Assembly (NCBI RefSeq): GCF_001425685.1
Contig: NZ_LMCY01000044.1
Coordinates: 124,763-188,762 of the forward strand
Length of the DNA stretch: 64,000 nucleotides
Direction of reading: 5' to 3'
DNA from: Massilia sp. Root335
GTDB taxonomy: Bacteria > Pseudomonadota > Gammaproteobacteria > Burkholderiales > Burkholderiaceae_D
The notes under the pieces were generated by a model. That model had not been told where the DNA came from. It ran no database searches and was given only the letters and a program-made list of their open reading frames with translations. Position numbers and translations under genes: made by a program. Shown here in pieces: positions 16,369 to 23,615 of this stretch. Position 1 is the stretch's first letter. Each line of letters begins with the position of its first letter.

Positions 16369-16761
16369 TTAACGCTTCGAGAATTGCTTTGCGCGACGTG
16401 CTTTGCGCAGACCAACTTTCTTACGCTCGACTTCACGGGCATCACGGGTGACGAAACCGGCACGTGCCAGGTCGCCCTTGAGGCCTGCGTCGTAGTCGAT
16501 CAGTGCGCGGGTGATGCCGTGGCGCACTGCACCTGCCTGGCCGGACTCGCCGCCGCCATGCACGTTGACTTTGATGTCGAAACGCTCGACGTTGCCGGTC
16601 AGTTCCAGCGGTTGACGGATGACCATCAGGCCGGTTTCGCGCGAGAAGTATTCGGCGGCCGGTTTGCCGTTCACGATGATCTGGCCGGTGCCAGCTTTGA
16701 TGAACACACGGGCCACTGCACTCTTGCGACGGCCGGTGCCGTAGTTGTAGTTACCGATCAT
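16369..16761 (-). CDS. rpsI: 30S ribosomal protein S9
   Basis: S9 is a small-subunit ribosomal protein whose basic C-terminal tail reaches the P-site tRNA. The 130-residue product contains YGTGRRKSAVARVF near the N-terminus, GGGESGQAGAVRHGI in the middle and the invariant C-terminal KARRAKQFSKR. It lies 13 bases downstream of rplM and is translated from the same transcript, the universal rplM-rpsI pair. A terminator and a repeat element follow. Confidence 0.98.
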   Translation of the reverse strand: MIGNYNYGTGRRKSAVARVFIKAGTGQIIVNGKPAAEYFSRETGLMVIRQPLELTGNVERFDIKVNVHGGGESGQAGAVRHGITRALIDYDAGLKGDLARAGFVTRDAREVERKKVGLRKARRAKQFSKR

Positions 16762-16774
16762 GTCAGTTCCTTAC

Positions 16775-17203
16775 TTAGATTTCGAGTGCTTTGGGTTGCT
16801 GGGCAGCGTGCGGGTGGGTGGCTTCCGCATACACTTTCAGCTTCTTGATCATTGCGTAGCCCAGCGGGCCCTTCGGCAGCATGCCTTTGACGGCCTTTTC
16901 CAGGGCACGGCCCGGGAAGCGCTGTTGCATTTTCAGGAAGTTGGTTTCGTAGATACCGCCCGGGTAGCCCGAGTGACGGTAGTACTTCTTGTCGTTGGCT
17001 TTGGTGCCGGTCACGCGCAGTTTGCCTGCGTTGACGACGACGATGAAATCACCGGTATCGACGTGCGGAGTAAATTCCGGCTTGTGTTTGCCGCGCAGTC
17101 GGAGTGCCACTTCGCTGGCAACACGTCCGAGGACTTTGTCCGTCGCGTCAATCACGTACCAATCGCGCTGGACTTCATGGCCCTTAGCGGAAAAAGTTTT
17201 CAT
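16775..17203 (-). CDS. rplM: 50S ribosomal protein L13
   Basis: L13 is an early-assembly large-subunit protein. The 142-residue product has the expected N-terminus (MKTFSAKGHEVQRDWYVIDA), the VLGRVASEVALRLRGKHKPEFTPHVD block and the GMLPKGPLGYAMIKKLKVY segment. It is the first gene of the rplM-rpsI operon, with a strong promoter about 110 bases upstream. In E. coli L13 represses its own mRNA; the leader here is long enough for such control, but I cannot show it. Confidence 0.98.
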   Translation of the reverse strand: MKTFSAKGHEVQRDWYVIDATDKVLGRVASEVALRLRGKHKPEFTPHVDTGDFIVVVNAGKLRVTGTKANDKKYYRHSGYPGGIYETNFLKMQQRFPGRALEKAVKGMLPKGPLGYAMIKKLKVYAEATHPHAAQQPKALEI

Positions 17204-17312
17204 GTTGACTTCCTAATATAGGGGTAGTAATGCTCGAATGGTGGTTCCGCGGGCGATACTGCTTCGCGGACTCTGCCTTATTGTCTTTTCCCGAGCAAAT
17301 GGAAAGCCCACG

Positions 17313-17342
17313 ACTATAGCCGATTTCTCACCCGACCGTCAA
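17313..17342 (-). promoter_or_regulatory. Strong sigma-70 promoter for rplM-rpsI
   Basis: Read on the minus strand, TTGACG (17342-17337) and TATAGT (17318-17313) are separated by 18 bases, close to consensus at both hexamers. The predicted transcript would start near 17306 and carry a leader of about 100 bases before the rplM ATG at 17203. Confidence 0.75.
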
Positions 17343-17442
17343 GCCACCTACCCTAGCGCACTGGGCTGGAGGCAACGCAATTCCCTGTGGGAATACCCGG
17401 CCTAGACTCCCACGCTGGGTCATGCAATTTTGCAACTTTTCA

Positions 17443-17472
17443 TTGACCGAGAAATCGATGTCAAATTAGTAT
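17443..17472 (+). promoter_or_regulatory. Probable promoter for the S33-type hydrolase gene
   Basis: TTGACC (17443-17448) and TAGTAT (17467-17472) are 18 bases apart, about 25 bases ahead of the TTG start. Both hexamers match consensus moderately. It faces away from the rplM promoter in the 293-base divergent intergenic region. Confidence 0.5.
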
Positions 17473-17496
17473 GGTCCGCATCGACGAGGAGACTAT

Positions 17497-18921
17497 TTGT
17501 TGAAATCCATCCTGTTCCTGGGCGCACTGCTGGCCACGCTTCCGGCCGCGGCGGCGACGCCCGCGGCACCGGCGCAGACGCGCAGCTGCCACCTGCCCGG
17601 CGTCGAGGAAGCCCTGCGCTGCCTCACCTTGCCCGTCCCGCTCGAACCCGGCAAGCCCGCCACCCTGAACCTGCACGTGACGATCGCGCCCGCCTTGCGC
17701 CAGGGCGCGCGGCCGGACCCGCTGTTCGTGCTGGCCGGCGGTCCCGGCGAAGCGGGCAGCGACGTCCTGCCCCTGCTCTCCACCGCCTTCAGGCGCGTGC
17801 GCGCCACGCGCGACATCGTGTTCATCGACCAGCGCGGCACTGGCCTGTCCGGCAAGCTCGACTGCCCGTCCGACAGCGACGAGGATGCGCAGCTCAGCGA
17901 TCTGGAGGCGGACGCCGCCCTGCGCCGCTGCATCGCGGCCAGCAAAGCCCCGTTTGCCGCCTACACGACGGCCGCCGCCGCGCGCGACATCGAAGCCGTG
18001 CGCCGCGCACTGGGCTTCGGGCGCATCAACCTGTGGGGCGGCTCGTACGGCACCCGCCTCGCGCAGGCCTATGCGCGCGCCTACCCGGCCGGCGTGCGCA
18101 CGCTGACACTGGATGCCGTGGCCGCGCCCGACCAGGTGATCCCGGCCGGCGGCCACGACGCCCAGGCCGCGCTCGACCGGTTGTTCGCGCAGTGCGCCAG
18201 CGATGCCGCCTGCGCCCACGCCTACCCGAACCTGCGCGGCGAATTCGACGCCCTCGTCGCGAGGCTCGATGCCGGGCCGCTGACGCTGAACCTGCCCGAC
18301 CCGCGCACGGCGCGCCAGGTCGACGTCACGATGACGAGCGCGCGCCTGCTCGACACCGTGCGCAACATGCTGTATTCGCCGGCCGACGCGCGCCGCCTGC
18401 CCTTCCTCGTGCACAGCGCCAGCGCGGGCCGCTGGCAGCCGTTCGTCGCACGCCGCAACCTGGCCGCCGACTTCGCCGCCGAAGGCGCGCCGGCCACGCT
18501 GCTGCACCTGGCCGTCGTCTGCGCCGAGGACATGCCGCGCTTTACGCCCGCCCTGGCGGCCGCGGATGCGAGTCCACTGACGCGCACCCTCGCCGACCGC
18601 CTCAAAGGACTGTGCCGCGCGATGAACGTGCCGGCCGTGCCGTACGTCGCGCCCACGCGCATCGCCGCGCCGGCGCTGCTGCTGTCGGGGGCCCTCGATC
18701 CCGTCACGCCGCCGCGCCGCGCCCAGGACGCCGCGCGCTTCATGGCCAAGGCCCAGCTGCTGACGGCGCCCAACGTCGGCCACGGCGTGTCGCAACTGGG
18801 CTGCGCGCCGCGCCTGCTGCGCGCCTTCCTCGACCGGCCCGAGGCCAGCATCGACGGCGCCTGCCTGAACGAGATCCCGGCCCCGACCTTCCAGCTCGGC
18901 AGCGCCGGGCCGCAACCCTGA
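17497..18921 (+). CDS. Exported alpha/beta hydrolase, S33 / tripeptidyl aminopeptidase-like
   Basis: This 474-residue hydrolase is predicted to be a secreted aminopeptidase of the SlpD/TAP type. It has a signal peptide ending near residue 20 (AAA-TPAAP). An oxyanion-hole segment VLAGGPGEAGSD follows, then the nucleophile elbow GGSYGTR (Ser about 183), Asp in GALDPVTP and His in VGHGVSQ. The C-terminal block with two cysteines matches the TAP-like C-terminal domain. The start is TTG: two TTG codons occur in tandem (17497 and 17500), and the AGGAG at 17487-17491 is 5 or 8 bases away, so the second is slightly favoured. Two ABC exporter genes follow within 15 bases, suggesting one operon. Confidence 0.85.
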   Translation: MLKSILFLGALLATLPAAAATPAAPAQTRSCHLPGVEEALRCLTLPVPLEPGKPATLNLHVTIAPALRQGARPDPLFVLAGGPGEAGSDVLPLLSTAFRRVRATRDIVFIDQRGTGLSGKLDCPSDSDEDAQLSDLEADAALRRCIAASKAPFAAYTTAAAARDIEAVRRALGFGRINLWGGSYGTRLAQAYARAYPAGVRTLTLDAVAAPDQVIPAGGHDAQAALDRLFAQCASDAACAHAYPNLRGEFDALVARLDAGPLTLNLPDPRTARQVDVTMTSARLLDTVRNMLYSPADARRLPFLVHSASAGRWQPFVARRNLAADFAAEGAPATLLHLAVVCAEDMPRFTPALAAADASPLTRTLADRLKGLCRAMNVPAVPYVAPTRIAAPALLLSGALDPVTPPRRAQDAARFMAKAQLLTAPNVGHGVSQLGCAPRLLRAFLDRPEASIDGACLNEIPAPTFQLGSAGPQP

Positions 18922-18935
18922 CGAATCCCAACCCC

Positions 18936-19670
18936 ATGATCGAAGCACACGAAGTCCGCAAACAGTTCGGCGCCGTGCAGGCGCTGGGAGGCGTCAGCTT
19001 CACGGCGCGCGACGGCAACATCACGGCCCTGCTGGGCCCCAACGGCGCCGGCAAGACGACCCTGCTGCGCACCCTCGTCGGCATGCTGAAACGCGACCAC
19101 GGCACCATTCTCGTGGACGGCGTCGACCCGGAACGCGATCCGCTCGCCGTACGCGCCAACATCGGCTTCCTGACCGACCAGTTCGGGCTGTACGAGCGCC
19201 TGTCCACGCGCGAATACCTCACGTATTTCGGGGAACTGAACGGCATGGAGGACGGCGACCTGCGCCAGCGCATCGACGAAGTCTCGGAGATGCTCGCGAT
19301 GGACGACATCCTGGAACGGCGCAGCAAGGGCTTTTCGCAGGGCCAGCGCATCAAGGTGGCCCTCGCGCGCGCGCTGCTGCACCGCCCGCGCCACCTGCTG
19401 CTGGACGAGCCCACGCGCGGCCTGGACGTGATGAGCACGCGCGCCGTGCGCCACGCACTGTCCGCCCTGCGCGCGCAGGGCTGCTGCGTCGTGATGGCCA
19501 CGCACGTGATGCAGGAAGTCAGCCATTTGTGCGACGACGTGATCGTCATCGCCAAGGGCCATACCGTGGCGCAGGGCACGCCGGCCGACCTGTGCCGGCG
19601 CACCGGCATCGCCAACCTGGAAGACGCCTTCGTGCGCCTGGTCGGCACCGACGAAGGGATCGTCGCATGA
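18936..19670 (+). CDS. ABC transporter ATP-binding protein, NatA-like
   Basis: This 244-residue ATPase powers an ABC-2 type exporter. Walker A is GPNGAGKTT, the signature is FSQGQRIKVALARAL (a Gln variant of LSGGQ, common in NatA), Walker B is HLLLDEP, and the H-loop is MATHVM. The chosen ATG at 18936 is 14 bases after the hydrolase stop. Its stop overlaps the permease ATG (ATGA at 19667-19670). NatA/NatB pairs in Bacillus export Na+, but the family is broad and the substrate here is not predictable. Confidence 0.92.
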   Translation: MIEAHEVRKQFGAVQALGGVSFTARDGNITALLGPNGAGKTTLLRTLVGMLKRDHGTILVDGVDPERDPLAVRANIGFLTDQFGLYERLSTREYLTYFGELNGMEDGDLRQRIDEVSEMLAMDDILERRSKGFSQGQRIKVALARALLHRPRHLLLDEPTRGLDVMSTRAVRHALSALRAQGCCVVMATHVMQEVSHLCDDVIVIAKGHTVAQGTPADLCRRTGIANLEDAFVRLVGTDEGIVA

Positions 19671-20848
19671 AATCCAGATTCCTCGTGGTGTTTCGCAAAG
19701 AGTTCAAGGAATCGCTGCGCGACAAGCGCTCGCTCGGCCTGCTGGCCCTGTTCACGCTGATGTATCCGGTGCTGCTGGGCGTCCTGCTGCACCAGTGGAT
19801 CGAGCGCGCCACGCGGCCCGAGCGCGAAGGCATCGTGCTGGCCGTGATCGGCGGCGCCCAGGCGCCGACCCTGATGGCCCAACTGAAGCAGAAGAACATC
19901 ACCATCCACGACACGCCGCCGCTGGACGAAGCGGCCATCGGCGAGCTGCTGCGCGCCCGCAAGGCGGCCGCCGTGCTGCGCCTGCCGGGCAAGTACGCCA
20001 CCGACTACGAAGCGATGCGGCCGGCCCGCATCGAGCTGTGGTTCGATTCGTCGACGGAGCAGGACGGCCGGCGCGACGTCGAGGACGTGCTGAACGCCTA
20101 CGGCGCCAACGTCGCCAGCGCGCGCCTGCTGGCGCACGGCGTGTCGCCGGCCGCGCTGTCGCCCGTGCAGGTGCAGCGCTACGACACGGGCACCACCGCC
20201 GCGCGCTCGGCCGGCGTCATCGGCGGCGTCCTCGGCTTCCTGTTCTTCCCCGCGTTCATCTGCGGCCTGTCGGCGGCGGTGGATTCCACGGCGGGCGAGC
20301 GCGAACGCCGCTCGCTCGAAGTGCTGATGGCGCAGCCCGTGCGCACGTGGGAACTCGTCGGCGGCAAATGGCTGGCCGCCGCCGCGCTGGCCGTCATCGG
20401 CATCACGCTGGAGCTGATGCTGGCGCATGGCATCCTGTCGTGGATGCCGCTGGAAGAAATCGGCATGAGCTGGCGCGTGGGCTGGGGACGGCTGCTGCTC
20501 GTCTGCCTGGCGTCCGTGCCGCTGTCGCTGTTCGCGGCCGCCATGCAGATCGCGGTGGCGATGAACGCGCGCTCGTTCAAGGAAGCGCAGAGCGTGCTGT
20601 CGATCGTGATGCTGGTGCCGATGCTGCCGGGGCTCGCGGTGTCGATGCTGGAGCTGAAGACGGCGTCGTGGATGTACCTCGTGCCGATGCTGTCGAACCA
20701 GACCTTGCTGCGCGAGACGGCCAAGGGCGGCGACATCGGCTTCCTGCCGTTCGTGCTGACGTTCCTGTGTTCAGGCGTGGCGGCGTGGGCGGCCGTCGCG
20801 TTCGCCGCCTGGCGCATGAAGAGCGAGCGCTACGTGCTGGCCGTCTGA
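19667..20848 (+). CDS. ABC transporter permease, NatB-like
   Basis: This is a 393-residue ABC-2 type permease, partner of the ATPase whose stop codon it overlaps. It has an N-terminal membrane segment (LGLLALFTLMYPVLLGVLL), a large extracytoplasmic domain (about residues 45-175), then about five further membrane helices from GVIGGVLGFLFFPAF to the C-terminus. The conserved ERERRSLEVLMAQPV segment before the third helix is the ABC-2 coupling region. With the preceding exported peptidase it may form a functional unit, for instance export of a peptide, but that is only inferred from position. Confidence 0.9.
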   Translation: MKSRFLVVFRKEFKESLRDKRSLGLLALFTLMYPVLLGVLLHQWIERATRPEREGIVLAVIGGAQAPTLMAQLKQKNITIHDTPPLDEAAIGELLRARKAAAVLRLPGKYATDYEAMRPARIELWFDSSTEQDGRRDVEDVLNAYGANVASARLLAHGVSPAALSPVQVQRYDTGTTAARSAGVIGGVLGFLFFPAFICGLSAAVDSTAGERERRSLEVLMAQPVRTWELVGGKWLAAAALAVIGITLELMLAHGILSWMPLEEIGMSWRVGWGRLLLVCLASVPLSLFAAAMQIAVAMNARSFKEAQSVLSIVMLVPMLPGLAVSMLELKTASWMYLVPMLSNQTLLRETAKGGDIGFLPFVLTFLCSGVAAWAAVAFAAWRMKSERYVLAV

Positions 20849-20935
20849 ACGATGGAATGCGGCCCGGCCAGCACGGTGCGCCGCGCTGGCTTAGAATGGA
20901 CGCCCTCGTCAACACACACTCAAGCGGAGAATTCG

Positions 20936-21358
20936 ATGGAAGTCAAAGTCAGCTGGAACGGACCGTCCGGGATGAGCTTCCGGGCCGAGACCGGCTCCGG
21001 CCACCTGGTCAACATGGATGGCGCGCCCGAAGGCGGCGGCCACAACCTGGCGCCGCGCCCGATGGAAATGGTGCTGCTGGGTACCGGTGGATGCACCGCC
21101 TACGACGTCGTGCTGATCCTCAAGCGCAGCCGCGAGGACGTGCGCGGCTGCGACGTCACGTTGAAGGCCGAACGCGCCGAGACGGATCCGAAAGTGTTCA
21201 CGAAGATCCACTTCCACTTCATCGTCACGGGCCGCGACCTCAAGCCGGCGACCGTCGAGCGGGCCGTCAACCTGTCGCACGACAAATACTGCTCGGCGTC
21301 GATCATGCTGGCCAAGACGGCCGAGATCACGCATTCCTTCGAGATCGTCGAAGGATAA
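20936..21358 (+). CDS. OsmC family protein (peroxiredoxin-like)
   Basis: This 140-residue protein has the OsmC/Ohr fold. The two redox cysteines are C53 (GTGGCTAYDVV) and C119 (HDKYCSASIML), matching the spacing of OsmC-type organic hydroperoxide reductases; the RPMEMVLLGTGG segment resembles the YhfA subgroup. The start at 20936 is preceded by GCGGAGA and gives a normal N-terminus (MEVKVSWNG); an upstream in-frame extension is not conserved. It is transcribed towards coq7 (convergent, 3 bases apart). A role in peroxide detoxification is likely from the family; YhfA itself has no proven substrate. Confidence 0.9.
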   Translation: MEVKVSWNGPSGMSFRAETGSGHLVNMDGAPEGGGHNLAPRPMEMVLLGTGGCTAYDVVLILKRSREDVRGCDVTLKAERAETDPKVFTKIHFHFIVTGRDLKPATVERAVNLSHDKYCSASIMLAKTAEITHSFEIVEG

Positions 21359-21361
21359 GCC

Positions 21362-22009
21362 TCAAATGTAATACGCCGCCGTGGTCATCACCCTGGACAT
21401 GGCGCGCATCGCCGCCTTGACGGGCAACGGCATCTCGGCGGCACCCATCGCTTCGGCCTTGGCGCCGTGCGCGATCTCGTCGTCGCGCATCTGGGTGACG
21501 ATCGCGCGCGACTTCGCGTCGTGCGGCGGCAGCTGCTCGAGGTGGCTGTTCAGGTGCGCCTCGACCTGGCGCTCCGTCTCGACGACGAAACCGAGGCTGA
21601 CGGCGTCGCCCAGGCGCGATGCGACCGTCCCGAGCGCGTAGGCGCCGGCATACCACAGCGGATTCAGCAGGCTCGGCTGCGAGCCCAGTTCGGCCAGGCG
21701 CTCGGCCGTCCAGGCCAGGTGATCTTCTTCCTCGCGTCCGGATTGCGCGAACTGCGCGCGCATGGCGTTCGTGGACGCGCGCCGGCCCTGCGCATCGTAC
21801 AAGGCTTGCGCACACACTTCCCCCACGTGGTTCACGCGCATCAGGCCCGCGCTGTGGCGCTGTTCCTGGGCATTCAGCTCGCAGTCCGGGGCCGACACGC
21901 CCGGATTCGGGCGCGCGGCCTTCGCCACGCCGCCCATGACGCGCAACGCCTTGTCGAAGCCGACGATCAGGTGGTCGAGAGGATGGAGGATGCGGGGTGC
22001 GGTTGCCAT
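21362..22009 (-). CDS. coq7: 5-demethoxyubiquinone hydroxylase Coq7
   Basis: Coq7/UbiF-replacement di-iron monooxygenase hydroxylates demethoxyubiquinol in ubiquinone synthesis at the membrane. The 215-residue product shows the ferritin-like ligand set: MRVNHVGEVCAQALY, EEEDHLAWT, VETERQVEAHL and DDEIAHGAKA (Glu, ExxH, Glu, ExxH). The ATG at 22009 is preceded by AAAAGG; the extension to 22093 is not conserved. Betaproteobacteria use Coq7 where E. coli uses UbiF, which fits the assignment. It ends three bases from the convergent osmC-like gene. Confidence 0.94.
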   Translation of the reverse strand: MATAPRILHPLDHLIVGFDKALRVMGGVAKAARPNPGVSAPDCELNAQEQRHSAGLMRVNHVGEVCAQALYDAQGRRASTNAMRAQFAQSGREEEDHLAWTAERLAELGSQPSLLNPLWYAGAYALGTVASRLGDAVSLGFVVETERQVEAHLNSHLEQLPPHDAKSRAIVTQMRDDEIAHGAKAEAMGAAEMPLPVKAAMRAMSRVMTTAAYYI

Positions 22010-22046
22010 GAGATGCCTTTTCAGCCAGGTTGTTCGATAAGCCGAA

Positions 22047-22499
22047 TTATATGCCCTCGGTCGCCGCGCCTCCGTCCCTTGTCTTCTGCGCAAGCTTCTG
22101 CGCCTCCAGCCAGTCGTGCAACGGCCCGTCCACCTCCAGCTTCGAGATGTTCTTCGCCACGCCCAGGTTCAGTTCCAGCAGAAACGGGATCGAATCGCGC
22201 GGCACGTCGCTGCACGTGCTGGTGAACGCCGCCATGAAGCGCTCGGATTGCACCACCGGCAAGACGCGCTGGCCGCTCATGAATTGCAGGATGCTCGTGA
22301 TCGTGTGGCCGGCGCCGATCGTGTGGTAGATGAACCGGTTGAAGTCGCGGTCCACCGTCTTGAAATCGATGGCTTCCTTCGTCATCAGTCCGGCCAGATA
22401 GTACAGGCCGAGGGCGACGCGGAACCAGTCCGTCGATTCGGCCCGGGTGCGGCCCTGGCGCGTGACGGCCAGGACCTTGTCCTTGATGAGAGTATCCAT
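22047..22499 (-). CDS. Hypothetical protein, 150 residues
   Basis: I do not recognise a family. The product is a soluble, mixed-charge protein with one moderately hydrophobic helix (WFRVALGLYYLAGLMT, about residues 26-41). Codon use fits the surrounding genes, and the frame is maintained over the whole length, which supports a real gene. The ATG at 22499 lacks a strong ribosome-binding site; a TTG at 22544 is the only longer option. It lies 37 bases upstream of coq7 on the same strand and could be cotranscribed with it, which would hint at a respiratory or quinone role, but nothing in the sequence shows this. Confidence 0.65.
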   Translation of the reverse strand: MDTLIKDKVLAVTRQGRTRAESTDWFRVALGLYYLAGLMTKEAIDFKTVDRDFNRFIYHTIGAGHTITSILQFMSGQRVLPVVQSERFMAAFTSTCSDVPRDSIPFLLELNLGVAKNISKLEVDGPLHDWLEAQKLAQKTRDGGAATEGI

Positions 22500-22717
22500 G
22501 GGGCCATTATGCGCCTGTCCGGATAGCACCGGCAATGTTGCCAAAGTGGACAGAAAGCATGCCGTACCGTATGCTGGCCGGCATCCTGCTCCCGCTTTTC
22601 TGCACTCTGGACTTGTGAAAACGCCGTGTGTCGCACAGCTGCTGCCTCCTCAGCTCGTTTTTAATACAATGCAACAGTCATGAAATGCGTGCATTGTCAC
22701 GTGCAACGGGAGTCTCC

Positions 22718-23611
22718 ATGGAATTACAAATCCGCAACCTGTCCAAGACCTATGCCAATGGCGTGGTCGCGCTGGACAAGGTCACGCTGAGCATCCCTCC
22801 GGGGATGTTCGGCCTGCTGGGCCCGAACGGGGCCGGCAAGTCGACCCTGATGCGGATCCTCGCCACCTTGCAGGAATGCGACAGCGGCTCCGTCTTCCTG
22901 GACGACATCGACGTGCTCGACGAACAGGACGAGGTGCGCCGCCTGCTGGGCTATCTGCCGCAGGATTTCGGCGTCTACCCGAAAGTGACCGCTTACGAAC
23001 TGCTCGACCATTTTGCACAGTTGAAGGGCCTGGCGCAGCGCCACCGCCGGCGCGAAGTCGTCGACGCCCTGCTGCAGCAGACCAATCTGTTCGAGGTGCG
23101 CAACCAGAAATTGGGCACCTTTTCCGGCGGCATGCGCCAGCGCTTCGGCATCGCCCAGGCGCTGCTCGGCGACCCGCAACTGATCATCGTCGACGAACCC
23201 ACGGCCGGCCTCGACCCGCAGGAACGGGTGCGCTTCCACAACCTGCTGTCCGACATCGGCGAGGACAAGACCGTGATCCTGTCCACGCACATCGTGTCCG
23301 ACGTGGCCGACCTGTGCGCCAACATGGCGATCATCAACAAGGGCCACGTGCTGCTGTGCGGCGAGCCGGTCCGTCTCATCGAAGGCATCGAGGGCAAGAT
23401 CTGGGCACGAGTCGTCGGCAAGCAGGACCTGCCCGACTTCCAGAAGCGCCACACCGTCATCTCCACGCGCCTGCTGTCCGGACGCACGCTGATCCACGTG
23501 TACGCCGACCGCTATCCCGGCGACGACTTCGAACCGATCCACCCGACCCTGGACGACGTCTACTTCGCCACCATCGCCGGCCGCCACAACGGCCTGGCGG
23601 GGAATTGCTGA
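22718..23611 (+). CDS. ABC transporter ATP-binding protein (partner of the permease-peptidase fusion)
   Basis: This is a 297-residue ABC ATPase. Walker A is GPNGAGKST, the Q-loop is YLPQDFG, the signature is FSGGMRQRFGIAQALL, Walker B is LIIVDEP and the H-loop is LSTHIV. A C-terminal accessory segment of about 75 residues follows. The ATG at 22718 has a GGGAG site eight bases upstream; the longer frame back to 22628 is Cys/Ser-rich and unconserved. It stops four bases before the start of the 1193-residue permease/M1-peptidase fusion, so the two are certainly one operon. Pairs of this kind occur in other Gram-negative bacteria without a defined substrate. Confidence 0.92.
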   Translation: MELQIRNLSKTYANGVVALDKVTLSIPPGMFGLLGPNGAGKSTLMRILATLQECDSGSVFLDDIDVLDEQDEVRRLLGYLPQDFGVYPKVTAYELLDHFAQLKGLAQRHRRREVVDALLQQTNLFEVRNQKLGTFSGGMRQRFGIAQALLGDPQLIIVDEPTAGLDPQERVRFHNLLSDIGEDKTVILSTHIVSDVADLCANMAIINKGHVLLCGEPVRLIEGIEGKIWARVVGKQDLPDFQKRHTVISTRLLSGRTLIHVYADRYPGDDFEPIHPTLDDVYFATIAGRHNGLAGNC

Positions 23612-23615
23612 CGCC

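Noticed and set aside
17430..19670. 746-codon frame joining the S33 hydrolase region to the ABC ATPase
   Set aside because: The upstream part is in a different frame from the hydrolase and is Arg-rich nonsense. The ATPase starts at 18936.
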